A stretch of DNA of 64,000 nucleotides from Pseudophaeobacter flagellatus (GCF_021228235.1 NZ_JAJQRG010000002.1:372001-436000), one strand, 5' to 3'; positions 34,046 through 43,966 are shown, numbered from the stretch's first letter. Program-made: numbers and translations. The notes: generated by a model from the sequence alone, not told the origin.

Positions 34046-35194
34046 TTACGCTCTCGTCCCTGCGCGCGGCATGGGCGTTTTTGCCTTGTTATAGGCGCTC
34101 CACTCGGTGATTTCGGGGTAATACATCTGGCGCCAGCGCCGCACCTTGGGATTCATGATCCGGCGCCACAGCGGTGGACACATCGCCAATACTGTCATCA
34201 CCGGATAGCCAAAGGGCAATTGCGGGGCCTCGGCCTGGGTATAATTCTGCAACAGGGGAAAGCGGCGATCCGGGCGATAGTGGTGATCGGAGTGGCGCTG
34301 CAGGTTGATCAGCAACCAGTTTGAGGCCCGATGCGCCGCATTCCAGGAATGATGCGGTCGCACATGTTCATATTTCCCGTCGCCCAGATGTTTGCGGGTC
34401 AGCCCGTAGTGTTCCACATAGTTCACCAGCTCCAGCTGCCAGATGGCGATGCCCGCCTGCACCAGGAACAGCAGGACCCCACCGCCCCCGCCCAGCAGCG
34501 CGGCCAGCAGCAGCATCGCCAGTTGCAGCGCCCAGTAGCGAAAGAAGGGGTTCCTGGCATCGCTCCAGGGACGGTCTTTTCTGGCCAGTTTTTCCCGTTC
34601 TGCCCGAAAGGCAGAGCGCCAGCATTGCCGCAAGACGCGCGGAAAATAGCGATGAAACCCTTCGTTATAGCGCGCAGTGACCGGATCACGTGGGGTGCCG
34701 ACATAGCGATGATGAACCAGCAGGTGTTCTGACCGGAAATGTGAGTAAAGCACCATGGCCAACAAGAGATCCGCCAGAATGCGCTCCAGTCGGCTGCGTT
34801 GGTGCATCAGCTCGTGGCTGTAGTTGATGCCAATGGTGCCGGTGACAACCCCGACGCCAAAGAAGACGCCAAACTTCTCCAGCCCCGACAGGTGGCTGCT
34901 GTGGGTGACATACCAGATCAGCCCAAAGAGGCAGGCAAATTGTAGCGGGACCCATGCTGTGGTGAGCCAGCGATACCAGCGCAGATCGTCTTCGTCCGTC
35001 ATCGGGTCGGCGTTTTCGAGATTCAGGCCAAAAAAACCATCCAGCACAGCAAAGAGATACCATGTGACCAGCGGTGGCAGCAGGATCGTCCAGCCGCCAA
35101 ACAGCGCTGCCAGCCATATCAGCGGCAGCAACAGCATGGAGAGCCAGAAAGGCAAGGCGGATTGCCAGCGTGTCAGGCGGTTAGCAGCGATCAT
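34046..35194 (-). CDS. alkB: Membrane alkane 1-monooxygenase
   Basis: Non-heme diiron hydroxylase of the inner membrane that oxidises medium-chain n-alkanes to 1-alkanols using rubredoxin electrons. The 382-residue protein has about six helices and all histidine boxes: HELMHQ, HLLVHHRYVGTPRDPV, NYVEHYGL and LQRHSDHHYRP. The last two are the AlkB-specific form. The frame starts with a TTG at 35224, but the ATG at 35194 (MIAANRLTRW) has GGAG 8 bases upstream. No rubredoxin or reductase gene is adjacent; it appears monocistronic. Confidence 0.93.
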   Translation of the reverse strand: MIAANRLTRWQSALPFWLSMLLLPLIWLAALFGGWTILLPPLVTWYLFAVLDGFFGLNLENADPMTDEDDLRWYRWLTTAWVPLQFACLFGLIWYVTHSSHLSGLEKFGVFFGVGVVTGTIGINYSHELMHQRSRLERILADLLLAMVLYSHFRSEHLLVHHRYVGTPRDPVTARYNEGFHRYFPRVLRQCWRSAFRAEREKLARKDRPWSDARNPFFRYWALQLAMLLLAALLGGGGGVLLFLVQAGIAIWQLELVNYVEHYGLTRKHLGDGKYEHVRPHHSWNAAHRASNWLLINLQRHSDHHYRPDRRFPLLQNYTQAEAPQLPFGYPVMTVLAMCPPLWRRIMNPKVRRWRQMYYPEITEWSAYNKAKTPMPRAGTRA

Positions 35195-35309
35195 CAAGGG
35201 GTCTCCGGATTGGGTAGCGTCCAAAGGCTTGGCAGCCAGGATAAAGCCTAGGCCGATTGCCTGCGAAACCCAAGAGGCCAGAACCGCGCATCCCCAAGGC
35301 CACTAGGGC

Positions 35310-36437
35310 CTAGGCACCTAGTTTAAAGTCTGATCCGGCCCAAAGATCAAAGGCCTTGCGCATCACCGTGGGCAGATCAGTGGGGCGAAAGGCGTGGCGT
35401 GACAGCAGTTCCTGGTCTGGCGCGCCGTTGTAGCCTGCGGGCAGTTCGGCCAACTTCACCTCTAGGATCAGGTGGAAATGGGTGAAGGTATGGCGCACCT
35501 CTGCACCCAGATCCTGCCAATCGGCATCAAAGGGCGGGCGCGGTTCGGGGGCCTCGTTCCATTCGGTGCCAGGCCAGCCCAACATGCCGCCGAGCAACCC
35601 CTTCTCGGGGCGGCGTTCCAGCAGCCAGGTGCCTGTGGCGCTACGGGCCAGGTAGGCAGTGCCACGTCGGGTGGGTTTGGGCTGCTTTGGCGTCTTCTTA
35701 GGCAGTTCGGCGGCGGTTCCGGCAGCCCGTGCCAGACAGGGCGCGCGCCAGGGGCAGATCCCGCAGGCTGGGTTTTTTGGTGTGCAGATGGTGGCGCCCA
35801 GATCCATCACCGCCTGGGCATAGTCACCGGGGCGCGTGATTGGTGTAAGCGCTGCGGCGCGGGATTTCAGCACCGGTTTTGATCCGGGGAGCGGATCATC
35901 GATATTATAGAGCCGTGCCATCACCCGTTCCACATTGCCGTCCAGCACGGTTTCGGCGCGATCAAAGGCGATTGAGGCCACTGCCGCCGCCGTGTAGGGG
36001 CCAATGCCCGGCAGTTTCAGCAGCGCTTCATAGCTGTCGGGGAACAGGCCGCCCAGATCAGTGGTGACGACGCGGGCACATTTCAGCAGGTTGCGGGCAC
36101 GGGCGTAATAGCCAAGCCCGGCCCATTCACCCATGACGTCGGCGTCTTTGGCAGCGGCAAGATCCTGCACTCGAGGCCAGCGCCGGGTGAAGCGTTGAAA
36201 ATACTCTGTTACAGCGGCCACGGTGGTTTGCTGCAGCATGACTTCGCTGAGCCAGACGCGATAAGGATCGGGGCAAATGCCCTCGACGCGATCACGGGGG
36301 GGGACACGCCAGGGCATGGCACGGGCGTTATGGTCATACCAGTGCAGGATCTCTGGGGCCAAAACCGCCTGTTGTACATCCGTCTGTTCTGCGGTCGGCT
36401 GCTCTATTTTCTTTGGGGATCCATCCAAATCACGCAT
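35310..36437 (-). CDS. mutY: A/G-specific adenine DNA glycosylase
   Basis: Excises adenine mispaired with 8-oxoguanine. The 375-residue protein includes the catalytic segment SEVMLQQTTVAAVTEYF, the helix-hairpin-helix LPGIGPYTAAAVASIAFDRA, the Asp region LDGNVERVMARLY and the [4Fe-4S] cysteines in CTPKNPACGICPWRAPC. The C-terminal part is a NUDIX/MutT-like domain recognising 8-oxoG (GLLGGMLGWPGTEWNE). The ATG at 36437 diverges from the DUF721 gene by 86 bp. Confidence 0.96.
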   Translation of the reverse strand: MRDLDGSPKKIEQPTAEQTDVQQAVLAPEILHWYDHNARAMPWRVPPRDRVEGICPDPYRVWLSEVMLQQTTVAAVTEYFQRFTRRWPRVQDLAAAKDADVMGEWAGLGYYARARNLLKCARVVTTDLGGLFPDSYEALLKLPGIGPYTAAAVASIAFDRAETVLDGNVERVMARLYNIDDPLPGSKPVLKSRAAALTPITRPGDYAQAVMDLGATICTPKNPACGICPWRAPCLARAAGTAAELPKKTPKQPKPTRRGTAYLARSATGTWLLERRPEKGLLGGMLGWPGTEWNEAPEPRPPFDADWQDLGAEVRHTFTHFHLILEVKLAELPAGYNGAPDQELLSRHAFRPTDLPTVMRKAFDLWAGSDFKLGA

Positions 36438-36523
36438 TATTTACCCCTTTGAAGTGGTGGTTTTGCAGGCCTCGCCATGAGGACCCTTTACAATAGGGCG
36501 TCCAGTCACGCAAAACCATCGGT

Positions 36524-37051
36524 ATGGCATTTAGGCGCAGCAGCACACGCGGGTTCGCACGGACCTCCCGGCTCTTGAATGAGCAAATCCGCAAAGCGGG
36601 CGAAAGCCGTGGCTTTGCGGTGTCTCGACTGTTGACCCACTGGGAAGAGATCGCCGGGCCAGACATTGCCTCCATCGCCCGCCCGGTCAAGGTGGGATAC
36701 GGGCGCAGTGCCTTTGGGGCAACGCTGACTGTGCTGACCAATGGTGCCAATGCCCCCATTCTAGAGATGCAAAAAGAGCGTCTGCGCGAGAAGGTGAATG
36801 CGGTTTATGGCTATAACGCCATTTCCAAGGTCTGGATAACTCAGACAGCCCCCACTGGGTTTTCGGATGGCCAGGTTGAATTCAAATACGCCCCCAAGGT
36901 GAAAAAGCCACTGCCGGTTGATCCGCAGGCGCAGGTTGATGCTGCCGCGGCGGCCGAGGGGGTCGAAAACGAAGATTTGCGCGCCGCGCTAGAGCGGTTG
37001 GGGCGCAATGTGCTGACAAAAAAGAAAACTGAACGAAAGGGGTATGAATGA
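36524..37051 (+). CDS. DUF721/DciA-like protein
   Basis: A 175-residue protein whose first 110 residues match the DUF721 fold (SRLLTHWEEIAGPDIASIAR, then LTVLTNGANAPILEMQKERL), the family that includes the replicative-helicase loader DciA. The remaining part is Pro/Ala-rich and ends with a helix (NEDLRAALERLGRNVLTKKK). The stop overlaps the start of the DsbA-like gene by 4 bp, so the two are coupled despite unrelated functions. Role in helicase loading is inferred from the family and not shown in this lineage. Confidence 0.78.
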   Translation: MAFRRSSTRGFARTSRLLNEQIRKAGESRGFAVSRLLTHWEEIAGPDIASIARPVKVGYGRSAFGATLTVLTNGANAPILEMQKERLREKVNAVYGYNAISKVWITQTAPTGFSDGQVEFKYAPKVKKPLPVDPQAQVDAAAAAEGVENEDLRAALERLGRNVLTKKKTERKGYE

Positions 37052-37719
37052 CCCGTCTTATGTCTGGTGTTTTTGCTGCGGTGGCGCTTACCGTCGGCGC
37101 CTATGCGCTTACAGGGTACAATAGCCAAACGCGCCTGCCTGAACTGCCGCTGGTCGGCGCCGCTTCGGCACAAGAGGCCGAGGTTGATACCTCGACCATT
37201 ACCGAAATGGTGATCGGTGCCGAAGATGCGCCGGTGACCTTGATCGAATATGCTTCGTACACCTGCCCGCATTGCGCCAATTTCCACACTGGTGTCCTTC
37301 CGCAGCTGAAAGAAGATTATATCGACACCGGCAAGGTAAAGCTGATCTACCGCGAGGTCTATTTTGATCGCTATGGCCTTTGGGCCTCGTTGATTGCGCG
37401 CTGCGGTGGGCCTGAAAAGTTCTTTGGCATCAGCAATCTGATCTACAAGGGCCAGTCCGACTGGACCCGTGCCGGCGGAACCAGCGAAATCACCGACGCA
37501 CTGCGCAAGATCGGTGCCGTCGCAGGGTTGGAGAAAGAGACCCTGGAAGCCTGCCTGCAGGACGGTGCCAAGGCCCAGACCCTGGTCGCCTGGTATCAGG
37601 AAAACGCCAAAGAGGACGATATCGAATCGACGCCCTCCTTTATCCTGAATGGCACCAAGATCGGCAATCAGTCCTATCCAAAGTTCAAAGAACTGATTGA
37701 CGCAGAGCTGGAGGGCTAA
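37048..37719 (+). CDS. DsbA-family thiol-disulfide protein
   Basis: Exported protein of 223 residues with a signal/anchor (SGVFAAVALTVGAYALTGYN) and a thioredoxin fold with a helical insertion. The redox motif is CPHC in YASYTCPHCANFHTG, and the cis-Pro lies in IESTPSFILNGTKIG. Together these fit a DsbA/BdbD-like oxidase or a DsbG-like isomerase in the periplasm. Coupled to the DUF721 gene. A strong hairpin follows the stop. Partner DsbB-like protein not in the window. Confidence 0.9.
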   Translation: MTRLMSGVFAAVALTVGAYALTGYNSQTRLPELPLVGAASAQEAEVDTSTITEMVIGAEDAPVTLIEYASYTCPHCANFHTGVLPQLKEDYIDTGKVKLIYREVYFDRYGLWASLIARCGGPEKFFGISNLIYKGQSDWTRAGGTSEITDALRKIGAVAGLEKETLEACLQDGAKAQTLVAWYQENAKEDDIESTPSFILNGTKIGNQSYPKFKELIDAELEG

Positions 37720-37755
37720 GCCCTGCCACGCTGAACTTCTGAGCGATCCAAACAC

Positions 37756-37792
37756 GAACAGCCCGGGGCACTGCGCCTCGGGCTGTTCTGTT
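37756..37792 (+). terminator. Terminator between the DsbA-like gene and lpxK
   Basis: A 14 bp stem (37756-37769 with 37775-37788, one G-U) with loop ACTGC, followed by TGTTTCTG. It separates convergent genes and could act in both directions. Confidence 0.8.
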
Positions 37793-37854
37793 TCTGGTGC
37801 TCTGTTGCAGTTGCCCTGGTACCAGAGGCAGGTCGGGCGGGGGTGGCAGGGCAG

Positions 37855-38856
37855 TCAGGGCGGTGGTGCAATGGTTTCCAGCCGGGCGATCAGCTCATCA
37901 GCGTGGGCAATCTGCAGCCGCACCGGGAGGGTGATCACCCTGTGGCGAAAGCTCTCGGGCAGACGTACGGCGTCTTTTTCGGTGGTGACCAGTTGTGCGC
38001 CCTGCATCTGGGCTTCGGCCTGCAGCCGGTTCATCAAGGTGGCGGACAGCGGCTGGTGATCCTCTAGCGCTTCGCTGCGCAGAACCTTGGCCCCAAGGCT
38101 GCGCAGGGTGGCAAAGAATTTTTCAGGATGGCCAATGCCGGCAAAGGCCAGAACGGGGGTATCTTGCCAGGGCATTCCGGTTTGCAGGGGCGCCAGCTCT
38201 GCCCGGCAGTGGGGCAGGCCCTGTAGCTGATCCCCCCAGAGGTGGGCAAACTGCTCTTGTGCTGCATCCGACCCGATCGAGAGCACCAGATCTGCCCGTG
38301 CCAACCCCTGCGGCACGGTTTCGCGCAGGGGGCCGGCGGGCAGGCAGCACCCATTGCCAAAGCCGCGCAACGCATCCACCACCACCAGTGACAGGTCTTT
38401 GACCACGCTGGGGTTTTGAAACCCATCATCCAGCAGGATCACCGTGGCCCCTGCGGCCTCGGCGGCGCGGCAGCCGGCGGCGCGGTCCCGTGCCACCCAG
38501 ACCTCGCCAAAAGCTGCCAGCAGCAGTGGTTCGTCGCCGCAGGCATCGGCGCGGTGCAGACCGGGATCCACCGCTACCGGGCCGGTAAGGCTGCCGCCAT
38601 AGCCGCGGCTGACCACATGCGGATCATGGCCCATATTGCGCAGGGTTTCCATCAGCCAGATCACCGTTGGGGTTTTGCCGGTGCCGCCTGCGTTGAGGTT
38701 GCCAACGCAGACCACCGGTACCCCGGCGCGATGGCCGGGACCGGCCCGCAGCCGCCGGGCGGTGGCGGCACCATAGATCCAGCCCAGCGGCGCCAGGGCA
38801 AGGCGGCGCAGGTCAAAGACATGGGGGGATTTGTTCCAGAACTCAGGGGGCCGCAT
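37855..38856 (-). CDS. lpxK: Tetraacyldisaccharide 4'-kinase
   Basis: Phosphorylates the 4' position of the lipid A precursor at the inner membrane. The 333 residues have the P-loop [17 protein letters not shown], the pocket [19 protein letters not shown] and the LpxK opening [20 protein letters not shown]. The start overlaps the end of the KdtA-like gene by 14 bp, so both are translated from one transcript. Its substrate is made by LpxB, absent from the window. Known order in Rhodobacterales is consistent. Confidence 0.95.
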   Translation of the reverse strand: MRPPEFWNKSPHVFDLRRLALAPLGWIYGAATARRLRAGPGHRAGVPVVCVGNLNAGGTGKTPTVIWLMETLRNMGHDPHVVSRGYGGSLTGPVAVDPGLHRADACGDEPLLLAAFGEVWVARDRAAGCRAAEAAGATVILLDDGFQNPSVVKDLSLVVVDALRGFGNGCCLPAGPLRETVPQGLARADLVLSIGSDAAQEQFAHLWGDQLQGLPHCRAELAPLQTGMPWQDTPVLAFAGIGHPEKFFATLRSLGAKVLRSEALEDHQPLSATLMNRLQAEAQMQGAQLVTTEKDAVRLPESFRHRVITLPVRLQIAHADELIARLETIAPPP

Positions 38857-40015
38857 GTGTTTCCTCGCGCAGGTCCAGGATATCCTGCGCCTGTTCTAAC
38901 AGTTGATCGGTCATCGCGGCGCCTTCGGTGACGGCGGTCCAGCCGGCCAGGGCCCAGCGTGCCGCCACATCCGGTGCCGAGAGGTAGATCACCGCCTCTG
39001 CCAGTTCTTGGGCGGTGCGGATCTGTTTGGTCGCCTTCAGGGGGGCCAGTTGGTCGTAGACCGGTTGATGATGGCCGCAGCCAGGACCATGCAACACCAC
39101 CGTCCCCAGGGCCAGCGCTTCTAGCGGGCTTTGGCCGGGCATCTGGGGCTGCAGGCTAGAGGCAAGCAGGGTGATCGGGGCCAGCCGATACCACAGCCCC
39201 AGAGTGGCGCTGTCGGTGATCAGGATCTGGGTGTAGTCGTTGATCTCTTCGTCGGAATTCCAATCGGTGCAGTTTAACCCGCTGGCCTGTATCAGGTTGC
39301 GGGCGTGGGTGCAGCTTTCTGGGTCATCAAGGGCAATTACCAGCAGCATTCGGTGCAGCATGCGCAGGGCGGTGCGATGGGAATCTAGCAGCGGGGGCAG
39401 TTCCGTCAGTTGCACTCGCGAGGCCAGCCAGACAGGGCGACTGCCCAGGCGTTGTTGCAGGTTTCCCAGCACCTGCTGGTCGCAACCCGGTGGCACCGCC
39501 GAGAGCCGCAGGGGGCTGGTCAGGTGGATCTGATCGGGCGGCATCCCCGCCTTGATCAGTTGCCTCTGCACCGCCTTGGCAGGGGTAAGGACCGCATTAA
39601 AGCCACCAAAGAGACGTCGCCGTTGATCCGGGAGCCAGCGCAGTTTGCGGGTGGGCAGTTCCTGCTCTTCGATATCAACCAGCAGGGCAGAGATGCCCAG
39701 CTCGCGCATCTGGCGCATCAGCCCCCGCCGCAGGTTGCCACCGGCCCAGAGGCATAGATCCGGGCGCCAGTGGTTCAGGAAGCCCCTGCTTTCGGAGGAT
39801 TGGTCAGTGGCCAGCGCTCCCAGGGCGCGATCGCAGCCCTCGGTGTCGGGCATCTGGCCCATACCCGCCTCCCAAGTGGTGAGAACAAAAAGACCCGGCC
39901 GCATTGATTTGAGCCGATGGGCAATATCGCAAAGCGCCAGATACCGCTGGATCGTGGTGGCATGAAGCCACAGGATTTCGCCCTCGGGGCGAGGCTGGGT
40001 CTTAAGCTTTGTCAT
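38843..40015 (-). CDS. KdtA/WaaA-family (GT30) protein with degenerate catalytic motifs
   Basis: A 390-residue protein aligning along its length with Kdo transferases: [20 protein letters not shown] at the N-terminus, [20 protein letters not shown] in the middle, and [20 protein letters not shown] plus GTVVLHGPG in the C-terminal half. Yet the key GT30 residues differ: LHAVSVGE reads LHATTIQR (Arg24 in place of catalytic Glu), ESELW reads GGNLR, and AASTHPGEE and RHPER-type nucleotide-site motifs are lost. It is either a divergent transferase or a non-catalytic relative. The ATG at 40015 was chosen ([12 protein letters not shown]); 14 bp overlap with lpxK. Confidence 0.72.
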   Translation of the reverse strand: MTKLKTQPRPEGEILWLHATTIQRYLALCDIAHRLKSMRPGLFVLTTWEAGMGQMPDTEGCDRALGALATDQSSESRGFLNHWRPDLCLWAGGNLRRGLMRQMRELGISALLVDIEEQELPTRKLRWLPDQRRRLFGGFNAVLTPAKAVQRQLIKAGMPPDQIHLTSPLRLSAVPPGCDQQVLGNLQQRLGSRPVWLASRVQLTELPPLLDSHRTALRMLHRMLLVIALDDPESCTHARNLIQASGLNCTDWNSDEEINDYTQILITDSATLGLWYRLAPITLLASSLQPQMPGQSPLEALALGTVVLHGPGCGHHQPVYDQLAPLKATKQIRTAQELAEAVIYLSAPDVAARWALAGWTAVTEGAAMTDQLLEQAQDILDLREETHAAP

Positions 40016-40040
40016 GTGTATTCCGCCCGGCCACAGCCAC

Positions 40041-40847
40041 TCAATGCCCTGCAATGCCCGGCCCCGCCGGGTCCAGCGCCTGTAACAGGTCGTGATGGGT
40101 GCCAGGCGTTGCCGCCACCACCCCATCCAACAGCGGTACCGCGTTGTTGAACCGCAGGGGCGCGCCCAAACGGTTGGTGGTCAGCCCGCCGGCTTCGCGC
40201 AGGATCAGATCGCCCGCCGCGATATCCCATTCCCAGCTCTGGCGCAGTGTCAGCATAGCGTTATAGCGCCCCTCGGCCACCCGTGCCAGCCGATAGGCCA
40301 GGGACGGGCGATAGCTGCGCAGCAGATCGGGGGCTGCGCCGCCGCGCCAGTGGTGGCCAATCAGATTGGGTGTCGCGGTCAATATCTTTGCCATGGCCAG
40401 AGTGCTGGGCGGGGCAACCGAAATGGGCTGGCCGTTGCAAAAGGCGCCAGATCCTTTGGCGGCGGTATAGAGCAGATCCCGCTGGGGCAGAAAGATCACC
40501 GCCGCCGTGACATTGCCGTGATGCGCCACCGCCAGCGAGTGGGCCCAGGTGGCAGAGCCCTCGGCAAAGCTGCGGGTGCCATCAATGGGATCAATGATGA
40601 AAACCCGTTCCTTGTTTAGCCGGGCGGCACTGTCTTCGCTTTCCTCAGATAGCCAGCCGTAACCGGGCCGCGCTGCCGGCAGCATGGTCTCTAGCATGGT
40701 ATTGACCGCCAGGTCGGCCTCTGTCACCGGGCCCTGACCGCCGGATTTTTCCCAGCGCCGCGCCGTGGGACCGGAATATTGCAGCGCAATATCGCCAGCC
40801 GCCTGCGCAGCACGGATCAGCAGGGCAAGGTCGTCAGCTGCCTGCAA
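40041..40847 (-). CDS. Inositol monophosphatase/3'(2'),5'-bisphosphate nucleotidase family protein
   Basis: Mg-dependent, Li-sensitive phosphatase fold of 268 residues. The metal site is visible in SEESEDSAARL (Glu), FIIDPIDGTRSFAEGSATWA (DPIDGTxxF motif) and SWEWDIAAGDLILREAGG (WDxAAG). It could be CysQ (adenosine bisphosphate recycling) or an IMP-type phosphatase; the sequence does not settle this. The start overlaps pmbA by 14 bp. Placement between pmbA and the KdtA/lpxK pair is a conserved arrangement in this family. Confidence 0.85.
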   Translation of the reverse strand: MQAADDLALLIRAAQAAGDIALQYSGPTARRWEKSGGQGPVTEADLAVNTMLETMLPAARPGYGWLSEESEDSAARLNKERVFIIDPIDGTRSFAEGSATWAHSLAVAHHGNVTAAVIFLPQRDLLYTAAKGSGAFCNGQPISVAPPSTLAMAKILTATPNLIGHHWRGGAAPDLLRSYRPSLAYRLARVAEGRYNAMLTLRQSWEWDIAAGDLILREAGGLTTNRLGAPLRFNNAVPLLDGVVAATPGTHHDLLQALDPAGPGIAGH

Positions 40848-42180
40848 GGGTCATTCCTTCAACCAGAAGCGAGGGCACCACCCGCGACAGATGGGGGCGG
40901 GCATCATTGGCCGACAGTATCCGCGCCAGCATATCGCGGAGATTTCCTGCGATGGTGCATTCATTGACCGGATAGGCGATCAGGCCATTCTCAACCCAAT
41001 ATCCCGATGCGCCGCGTGAATAATCGCCGGTGTTGGGATTGATGGTAGAACCGATCAAAGAAGTGACCAGAAGCCCGGTGCCCATTGCCGCAATCAGGTC
41101 ATCGCGGCTCTGCTCGCCCTGCGTCAGGGTGACGTTCCAATTGGCGGGCGCAGGCACAGAGCCAACGCCGCGTGCCGCATTGCCGGTGCTTTGCAGTCCC
41201 AGTTTGCGGGCTGAGGCCAGATCCAGGGTCCAGCCAGTCAGTAGACCCTGATCAATGATCGCCCGGCGTTGCGTGGGGAGGCCTTCACCATCGAAGGGGC
41301 GTGAGCCGGAAATGCGCGGCCGGTGCGGGTCTTCGATCAGTGACAGCCCCTTGGGCAGGATCTGTTCCCCCAGGGCCCCCTGCAACCAGGAAGACCCGCG
41401 GGCAATCGCTGCACCATTGGCCGCCGCCAGCAAATGTCCAATCAGCGAAGAGGACACCCGTTCGTCGAACAGCACCGGATAGCTGCCGGTCTTGGGGCGG
41501 CGCGCATCAAGCCGCGCCACGGCACGTTCGCCTGCGGTGCGGCCAATATCTGCGGCGCTGCGCAGATCAGCCTGAAAGGTGCGGGAATCGCCATCATGGT
41601 CGCGTTCCATCCCGGCGCCGGTTCCAGCGATCCCGGTGCAGGAGAGAGAGCGCCCGCTGCGCTGGTAGCCGCCGGAAAACCCGTTGGAGGTGGCGAGGTG
41701 AAACGATTGCTGGCCATAGCCTGCGGCGGCACCCTGCACCTGGCTGATGCCCGGAATTGCGGCGCAGGCTGCTTCGGCTTGCAGGGCGTCCTCTTGCAGG
41801 GTCTGTGGCGCCGGTTCTGGGCTTGGATCGTAAAGTTCAAGCGCGTCGATATCCCAGTCCTGGGCCAGCTGGTCGGCACTGGCCAGGCCGACATGGGGAT
41901 CTTCGGGTGCTTCGCGCGCCATCGCCACGGCACGTTCCGCCATGGTGGTTAGGGTTTCTGCCCGGCTGTCAGAGGAGGAGACCTGCGCCTGTCGTTGGCC
42001 AACAAAGACGCGCAGCCCCAGATCAATGCCTTCCGACCGTTCTGCCTGTTCCAGCTTGCCCTCGCGCACCTCGATGCTGAGAGAGCTGCCTGTCGCGACC
42101 ATGGTATCAACGGCATCGGCCCCGGCGCGTTTGGCGGCGTCGATCAGGGCGTGGCATAGCGCTTGTGGAGACTGGGTCAT
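40834..42180 (-). CDS. pmbA: PmbA/TldD-family metallopeptidase, PmbA type
   Basis: Subunit of the TldD-TldE (PmbA) protease, known to process microcin B17 precursor and CcdA and widely conserved in bacteria. The 448-residue protein opens MTQSPQALCHALIDAAKRAG and ends with the family C-terminal region GASGYWVENGLIAYPVNECT and ILSANDARPHLSRVVPSLLV. It lacks the HExxxH motif that defines TldD, so it is the non-metal PmbA half. The ATG at 42180 has AGG five bases upstream; a GTG at 42186 is possible. The partner tldD is not in the window. Confidence 0.92.
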   Translation of the reverse strand: MTQSPQALCHALIDAAKRAGADAVDTMVATGSSLSIEVREGKLEQAERSEGIDLGLRVFVGQRQAQVSSSDSRAETLTTMAERAVAMAREAPEDPHVGLASADQLAQDWDIDALELYDPSPEPAPQTLQEDALQAEAACAAIPGISQVQGAAAGYGQQSFHLATSNGFSGGYQRSGRSLSCTGIAGTGAGMERDHDGDSRTFQADLRSAADIGRTAGERAVARLDARRPKTGSYPVLFDERVSSSLIGHLLAAANGAAIARGSSWLQGALGEQILPKGLSLIEDPHRPRISGSRPFDGEGLPTQRRAIIDQGLLTGWTLDLASARKLGLQSTGNAARGVGSVPAPANWNVTLTQGEQSRDDLIAAMGTGLLVTSLIGSTINPNTGDYSRGASGYWVENGLIAYPVNECTIAGNLRDMLARILSANDARPHLSRVVPSLLVEGMTLAGS

Positions 42181-42249
42181 GGGCACCTACTGATTTTTGG
42201 TTGCTACCAGAGCTAGCCAGACCCGCGACCCGCTGCAAGGGTGTGGCAC

Positions 42250-42276
42250 AAAAAAGGGCCGCATGGAGCGGCCCTT
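42250..42276 (-). terminator. Terminator of the DUF2125 gene
   Basis: On the minus strand AAGGGCCGC-TCCAT-GCGGCCCTT runs into TTTTTTG. It lies 28 bp after the DUF2125 stop and before pmbA. Confidence 0.9.
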
Positions 42277-42304
42277 ATGATTTTTTTTCGGCTGTGAATG
42301 GCGC

Positions 42305-43825
42305 TTATTTGATGCGCTGGCCATTGGCGTGGATCTGGCCATCCTCAGAGACCTTGATTTCCGAGGTGAGGGTGTCTTCTCCTTCACCGGGGACACCAAA
42401 CATGCCCATCATCATCCGTGCGCCCATGGCATCGTTGTCGCTGAGCAGGCCCATCTTGATCAGGTTGTCGATCAGGCCATTGGCACCTTCGAGTTCGACA
42501 TTGGCTACCCCGTCGGGGGCAGGCATACCGTCAAATGTTTCCAGATCGGCATTGTTGAAGGTGAAATCGCCAGTGCCTGTCAGTTTGGCACCAGCGGCAG
42601 AGATCAGCAGTTGTTTGATGCTCAGCGCGTTGACTTCGCCAGGCTCCTGCTCGCCATCCTCAAGCGCTTCAAACGCTGCGGGGTCGAACATGTCAAACAG
42701 CAGTTTGCCCTTGCCGGCCAGGTCCAGCACAATGGTAGCCGGGTCATGTGGCAGGGTGCCTTCCGGGTCAACCATGCCCCAGAGCATGTCTGGCACCACA
42801 AAATCACGCAGGGTGACGCCAAGGCCAAAATCCTGCTCGTCTTCGGATTTGGCGATCGGCATCTTCAGCTTGAAACCGGTTTCCGCCATGGTGAGTGCCA
42901 GTGGGAAGGGAATATCCGACCCGGATACATCCAGTTTGATGTCGTTCTGGCTGATGTCATACGACAGACCTTCGCCGCTCAAGATGACGCCAAAGTTGCC
43001 ACCGGCAGAGCTGCTCTGCATGTCGAAACTGTCGCTACCTGTCACCGCGATGGTGCTGGCGCCGCCAGTATAGGCGAGATTGGCATTGACGTTCAGGCCA
43101 GCCTTGATCAGGTCAGGCAGCATGGCGCTGGCGGCATCGGTGGGGATGATGCTGCTGATCGCGCCGGTCACATTGTCAAAGTTGCCTTTGATGCTGCCAC
43201 TGTCGTCAGAATCAGGGTCCTTGAATGCCAGGTCATAGGTGATCTTGGCAATCGACTGGTTCTGGGTATAGCTGCGCAGATCGGCGATCTGCATGATGGT
43301 TTTAGAGGTGATATCCTTCAGCATCACGCTGACTTTGAACAGATCAGCAGGGATGTCTTCCCCGTCGACGTTGACTTTGCCCAGGGTGATCGTACCCTCG
43401 GAAGAGGCATAGTCGTAGGTCATTTCAGATGTGTCGCCCGACACCACCAGCGGTGCGCCGTCATGGGCATAAAGAACTTCAATCAAGAAATTGTCGCCCT
43501 CGATATCGCCGTTAAAGGTCATCGGGAAGTTTTCCGGCAGCACCACATTGACGGTGCCATCGCCGTTTTCAACAAATTCAAGGGCGGGCAGGGTCATGTC
43601 CATGGTGCCCTCGCCCTCTGGCATTGGCATGTTCAGGGCAAAATCACTGACTGTCAGCACATTGCCGGACTGGGCTTCGGTGCCCGTCACGGTATAGCCT
43701 GTGCCTGTCATATAGGCTTTCCAGTCGGCCCATACATCCTGGGCGCTGACGTCAGCAAATGCCCCTTGGGCTGAGATAATCAAAACCGCAGCTGCGCCCG
43801 TGCCGCGCGCGAGGGAAACTGTCAT
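42305..43825 (-). CDS. DUF2125 domain protein, secreted
   Basis: A 506-residue protein of unknown function, with signal peptide (RGTGAAAVLIISAQGAFA, cleavage before DVSAQD). DUF2125 features include VWADWKAYMTGTGYTVTGTE and multiple alternating beta-rich segments (LTVSDFALNMPMPEGEGTMD, LSYDISQNDIKLDVSGSDIP), consistent with an extended beta-sheet lipid-binding or envelope protein. Acidic overall. The frame runs to 44467, but the ATG at 43825 (MTVSLARGTG) follows AAAGG. Divergent from the SDR operon by 141 bp. Confidence 0.8.
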   Translation of the reverse strand: MTVSLARGTGAAAVLIISAQGAFADVSAQDVWADWKAYMTGTGYTVTGTEAQSGNVLTVSDFALNMPMPEGEGTMDMTLPALEFVENGDGTVNVVLPENFPMTFNGDIEGDNFLIEVLYAHDGAPLVVSGDTSEMTYDYASSEGTITLGKVNVDGEDIPADLFKVSVMLKDITSKTIMQIADLRSYTQNQSIAKITYDLAFKDPDSDDSGSIKGNFDNVTGAISSIIPTDAASAMLPDLIKAGLNVNANLAYTGGASTIAVTGSDSFDMQSSSAGGNFGVILSGEGLSYDISQNDIKLDVSGSDIPFPLALTMAETGFKLKMPIAKSEDEQDFGLGVTLRDFVVPDMLWGMVDPEGTLPHDPATIVLDLAGKGKLLFDMFDPAAFEALEDGEQEPGEVNALSIKQLLISAAGAKLTGTGDFTFNNADLETFDGMPAPDGVANVELEGANGLIDNLIKMGLLSDNDAMGARMMMGMFGVPGEGEDTLTSEIKVSEDGQIHANGQRIK

Positions 43826-43966
43826 AGGATAACCTTTCTGCATATAGGCAAATACAATGGTCCATATGGTCAACTGCAAGGTTGGTTGCGTCAAGGGGCC
43901 TGGGGCTGGACCGTTCCCCCTAAGCAGTTTACCACATTTGGAACTGCGGATTTGGAGATTAATCAA

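Noticed and set aside
42329-43774. A 481-codon open frame on the plus strand
   Set aside because: It lies fully antisense to the DUF2125 gene, has no family motif, no ribosome site and looks like the frame shadow typical of GC-rich DNA.
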